Positions 61,953 through 64,000 of a DNA stretch of 64,000 bases are shown piece after piece. Under the pieces are notes generated by a model. The model was given only the letters and a program-made list of their open reading frames with translations. It was not told the DNA's origin and ran no database searches. The stretch is taken from positions 62,001-126,000 of the forward strand of contig NZ_JADEYC010000001.1 of the NCBI RefSeq assembly GCF_015209505.1, given 5' to 3'. Origin of the DNA: Saccharopolyspora montiporae (GTDB lineage Bacteria; Actinomycetota; Actinomycetes; Mycobacteriales; Pseudonocardiaceae). How positions within the stretch are numbered: position 1 is the stretch's first letter; every line of letters starts with the position of its first letter. The translations under genes and the position numbers were made by a program.

Positions 61953-62367
61953 TCCGGTGAAAACCCCCAGCAGGGCCGCGATCCTGCGCAGCGAGCACCG
62001 TTGTCAGCCGATGCCTCGGGCACGTCCTTCGCCCCCGGCAGCACCGACCCGGCAACCGTGGGGTGGTGTGCGGGTCAAGCCGGCCGCACGGCGCCGGTCT
62101 CGCGGCAACCTCCCGCCCACTCGGCGCTGCCACCGAAGGCGCCGATCGGAGGCGATCCGCCGCCGATGATCGTGCTGAACGTGGTCAGATCGAGCGCGAG
62201 GTCGTGCCGCGCTTGCCAGGGGCCCAGCCGAGCCCGGGACTTGCTGGAGGCGGCCCTGAGCGACGAGAACTACCGCGCCCTGCCCCGGTTCGTCGCCGAC
62301 GGTGGGCTGTGCGGGCCGGATGGCCAACGGGATGCATGACATCGAGCCGCGTGTTCGGGAGCCCGGG
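61953..62367. other. Intergenic region without a supported gene
   Basis: About 415 bases between the DUF5753 fragment and the GNAT gene. A short stretch around 62235-62300 reads ARDLLEAALSDENYRALPRF on the plus strand and might be a remnant, but I do not recognise a family. No hairpin or RNA motif stands out. Confidence 0.3.
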
Positions 62368-62380
62368 TAGAATTCCCGCA
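62368..62380 (+). promoter_or_regulatory. TAGAAT -10 box of a leaderless transcript
   Basis: TAGAAT at 62368-62373 ends six bases before the ATG of the GNAT gene, so transcription would start at or next to the start codon. No ribosome site is present, consistent with leaderless translation common in actinomycetes. Confidence 0.55.
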
Positions 62381-62844
62381 TGGGCGAGCACCCCGGAATC
62401 CGCCGCGCCGACGATGCCGACGCCGAGGCAGCAGGCCGGCTGCTGGACGCCTTCAACCGCGAGTTCGACGAACCGACCCCGGGTCCGGGGTTCCTCGCCG
62501 AACGGTTGCGCGCGCTCCTCGCCGAAGACACGATCGTGCTGCTGGCCGGGACCGGACCGGACGGGATCGCGGTGCTGCGGTTCCGTCCGGCGTTGTGGAG
62601 CAGCGGCCAGGAGTGCTACCTCGCCGAGTTGTACGTGCGCCCACCGGAACGCCACCGCGGGCTCGGCCGGGAACTGCTGCGCGCCGCGCTCGACGCGGCC
62701 CGTTCGCAGGGCGCGGTGCGCATCGAGCTGGGCACCGCCGAGACCGATGTGGCCGCCCGCCGGCTCTACGAGCACTTCGGGTTCACCCACCGCGAGGGCG
62801 GTTCCGACGGCCCGGTGCTGTACGTCTACGAACGCGAGCTGTGA
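62380..62844 (+). CDS. GNAT family N-acetyltransferase
   Basis: A 154-residue acetyltransferase. ECYLAELYVRPPERHRGLGRELL contains the acetyl-CoA loop (RHRGLGRE), and ETDVAARRLYEHFGFTHRE is motif B. The N-terminal half is variable. A TAGAAT box directly upstream suggests a leaderless mRNA. Acceptor unknown. Confidence 0.9.
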   Translation: MGEHPGIRRADDADAEAAGRLLDAFNREFDEPTPGPGFLAERLRALLAEDTIVLLAGTGPDGIAVLRFRPALWSSGQECYLAELYVRPPERHRGLGRELLRAALDAARSQGAVRIELGTAETDVAARRLYEHFGFTHREGGSDGPVLYVYEREL

Positions 62845-62903
62845 ACCGGGCCGGAACCGGATCCGCACCGGGCTTCTCATATTCCGGGAAACGCTACGTT
62901 CCG

Positions 62904-62932
62904 TTGACGGTGCTCGTCCGCGTTGGTTGAAT
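62904..62932 (+). promoter_or_regulatory. Promoter of the second leader peptide
   Basis: TTGACG (62904-62909) and TTGAAT (62927-62932) are separated by exactly 17 bases, and the leader ATG is eight bases further on. This is a good SigA-type promoter placing the transcription start at or very near the ATG. Confidence 0.6.
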
Positions 62933-62940
62933 CCGTGACC

Positions 62941-63015
62941 ATGCCAGCGATCGTTGCGCTCGTATCCCGCCGCTACGTGGACTGCGTCCTCGTGGCCAGC
63001 TCCCGCTGTCGCTGA
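62941..63015 (+). CDS. Putative leader peptide upstream of the ABC binding lipoprotein
   Basis: A 24-codon ORF, with S-R-R-Y-V-D-C at residues 9-15 and S-S-R-C-R at the end (Cys15, Cys23). The SRR-x-VD...S-x-x-C pattern is that of short leader peptides annotated upstream of sulfur-metabolism genes in actinobacteria. It aligns gaplessly with the peptide before metY. Its promoter makes it leaderless, and the next gene starts 151 bases after its stop. Confidence 0.6.
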   Translation: MPAIVALVSRRYVDCVLVASSRCR

Positions 63016-63166
63016 TCACTCCTGAGCCGGCCGCCCGTGCGGTCCGGCCCCACCGGATGTCCGGCTGCGCCGTATCCGCGCCAGCCCCGATGCGCTCACC
63101 GCACGCCCTTTCCGACCGGCTCGTGCGGCGGCGCGCCCTCGACTCCCCCGACGACGGGACCTCGCT
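63016..63166 (+). promoter_or_regulatory. Possible attenuator between leader peptide and binding protein gene
   Basis: A stem GCCGGCCGC (63026-63034) pairs with GCGGTCCGGC (63039-63048), with one bulged T and a four-base loop, starting 10 bases after the leader stop. The rest is GC-rich and can fold further. Its length equals that of the metY leader region, supporting a common mechanism. Confidence 0.4.
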
Positions 63167-64000
63167 GTGCATGTTCCGGGAAGACGCCCGATCGACCGCC
63201 GCCTGTTGCTGCGCGGCACAGCTTCGGCCGCCGCAGCAACCGTTCTCGGCGGCTGCGCCACCTCCACCGCCTCCCCCGGAGCGGAAACCGGGGTGGTGCG
63301 CTACCAAGGCTGGTCGGGCGAAGTGCTCTGGCACGAACTCGCCGCCGATCTCGGTCTGCTCGGCGACCTGCGGCTGGAGTGGATCGGCAACACGATCAGC
63401 GGTCCGCAGGACATCCAGGCCGCGGTCACCGGCGACATCGACATCGGCGGCGCGTTCAACGGGTCGATTATCCGGCTCGCCGCCGCGGGCGCCCCGATCA
63501 AGGCGCTCATCTCCTACTACGGCTCGGATGCGCACACCAACGCCGGGTACTACGTGCTGGGCGGCAGTCCGATCCGCGGTCCGCGCGACTTCATCGGCGC
63601 CGCGGTCGGCATGAACACGATCGGCGCGCACCACCAGGACGTGCTGTCGATCTACCTGCGGCGGGGTGGCCTGCGCGACGAGGAGATCCGCGAGATCCAA
63701 CCCGTGGTGGTACCGCCGGTCAGCTCGGAACAGGCCCTGCGCTCCGGGCAGCTCGACGTGTCCACGATGTCGGACGCGAACGCGGAGAAAGCCGCGGAGC
63801 GCGGCGGCATCCACCCGGTGTTCACCGACTTCGGCCTACTGGGCGCGTTCAGCGCGGGCTGCTACGTGGCCCGCGAGGACTTCATCGCCGAGAACCCCAC
63901 GACCGTCCGCACTCTCGTGACCGGCATCGCCGAGGCGATCCGCTGGGGTCAGACCCGGCCCCGGCAGCAGGTGATCGCGCGGTTCGCCGACATCATCCGG
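63167..64000 (+). CDS. ABC transporter substrate-binding lipoprotein, sulfonate/taurine type (3' end cut)
   Basis: An open frame from GTG 63167 to the window edge, 278 codons visible. The N-terminus has RRPIDRRLLLRGTASAAAA followed by the lipobox LGGC, so it is an RR-containing (possibly Tat-exported) lipoprotein. The mature part matches the SsuA/TauA/NMT1 binding-protein family (RYQGWSGEVLWHELAADLGL, TGDIDIGGAFNGS, GAAVGMNTIGAHHQDVL). A sulfonate or related sulfur source is likely, given the leader peptide and nearby metYX, but nitrate- or thiamine-precursor-type ligands cannot be ruled out. The permease and ATPase genes would lie beyond 64000. Confidence 0.8.
   Translation, partial: MHVPGRRPIDRRLLLRGTASAAAATVLGGCATSTASPGAETGVVRYQGWSGEVLWHELAADLGLLGDLRLEWIGNTISGPQDIQAAVTGDIDIGGAFNGSIIRLAAAGAPIKALISYYGSDAHTNAGYYVLGGSPIRGPRDFIGAAVGMNTIGAHHQDVLSIYLRRGGLRDEEIREIQPVVVPPVSSEQALRSGQLDVSTMSDANAEKAAERGGIHPVFTDFGLLGAFSAGCYVAREDFIAENPTTVRTLVTGIAEAIRWGQTRPRQQVIARFADIIR

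Noticed and set aside
1..64000. CRISPR arrays, rRNA genes, prophage modules, biosynthetic megasynthases
   Set aside because: No regularly spaced repeats, rRNA segments, phage structural genes or PKS/NRPS domains were seen anywhere in the window.

Overview
The window is GC-rich, gene-dense DNA from an actinomycete. Evidence for this is strong G/C bias at third codon positions, frequent GTG starts, GTGA/ATGA stop-start overlaps, leaderless promoters, and families typical of Pseudonocardiaceae/Streptomyces relatives (DUF574 methyltransferase, DUF1707, DUF5753, DUF2306, EACC1, PAP2-diacylglycerol kinase fusions). I lean to Pseudonocardiaceae, but no rRNA or other phylogenetic marker is present to prove it.

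Region 1 (1-10.9 kb) is mixed accessory DNA. It holds the 5' end of an alkyl-sulfatase-like gene, a GMC oxidoreductase divergent from a PucR regulator, a PAS-PAS-GGDEF diguanylate cyclase, PlsC, a DUF2306 membrane protein divergent from a GntR-TetR hybrid regulator, and an MDR oxidoreductase fused to an NTF2-like domain. Two separate decayed acyl-CoA synthetase C-termini and a truncated MatC-type permease show that it has been eroded.

Region 2 (11.0-16.7 kb) is a compact catabolic operon: aldehyde dehydrogenase, 3-hydroxyisobutyrate-dehydrogenase-like enzyme, TcuA-like flavoprotein and a lactonase-type metallo-beta-lactamase, followed by a GntR/FCD regulator. GTAT/ATAC inverted repeats lie in both of its promoter regions. 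An IS3 remnant follows.

Region 3 (17.2-31.6 kb) is a second catabolic cluster. One strand encodes an LLM flavin monooxygenase, acyl-CoA dehydrogenase, two enoyl-CoA hydratase/isomerases, a TRAP binding protein, a phosphotriesterase-family lactonase, a flavin reductase fused to an IclR effector domain, a CoA transferase, TetR and a CMD protein. The opposite strand encodes two SDRs and the TRAP membrane subunits. I infer uptake of an organic acid, flavin-dependent oxygenation (possibly Baeyer-Villiger), lactone opening, CoA activation and beta-oxidation. The cluster is bracketed by IS3 remnants on the left and by a broken MFS gene, an IS5 remnant and tRNA-Pro(GGG) on the right, so it looks like a genomic island.

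Region 4 (32.9-46.8 kb) contains transporters, an AidB-like acyl-CoA dehydrogenase, an adenosine deaminase remnant, a caspase-like protease translationally coupled to an EACC1 protein (a likely conflict/immune module), a VOC protein, an SGNH hydrolase, MscS, a DAO-type oxidoreductase and a small secreted protein.

Region 5 (47-57.4 kb) is more housekeeping in character: MHS symporter, phosphoesterase, GNAT, NmrA-like protein, catalase with its Fur-family regulator, TrmH-type methyltransferase, His-rich repeat protein, DUF1707 protein, PAP2-DAGK fusion and DUF574 methyltransferase.

Region 6 (57.5-64 kb) holds a zinc alcohol dehydrogenase, then the methionine genes metY-metX, a DUF5753 remnant, a GNAT gene, and the start of a sulfonate/taurine-type ABC binding lipoprotein. 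metY and the binding-protein gene are each preceded, at about 150 nt, by a short peptide ORF. The two peptides align without gaps and end in cysteine codons, so they are probably a paralogous pair of cysteine-sensing attenuator leaders.
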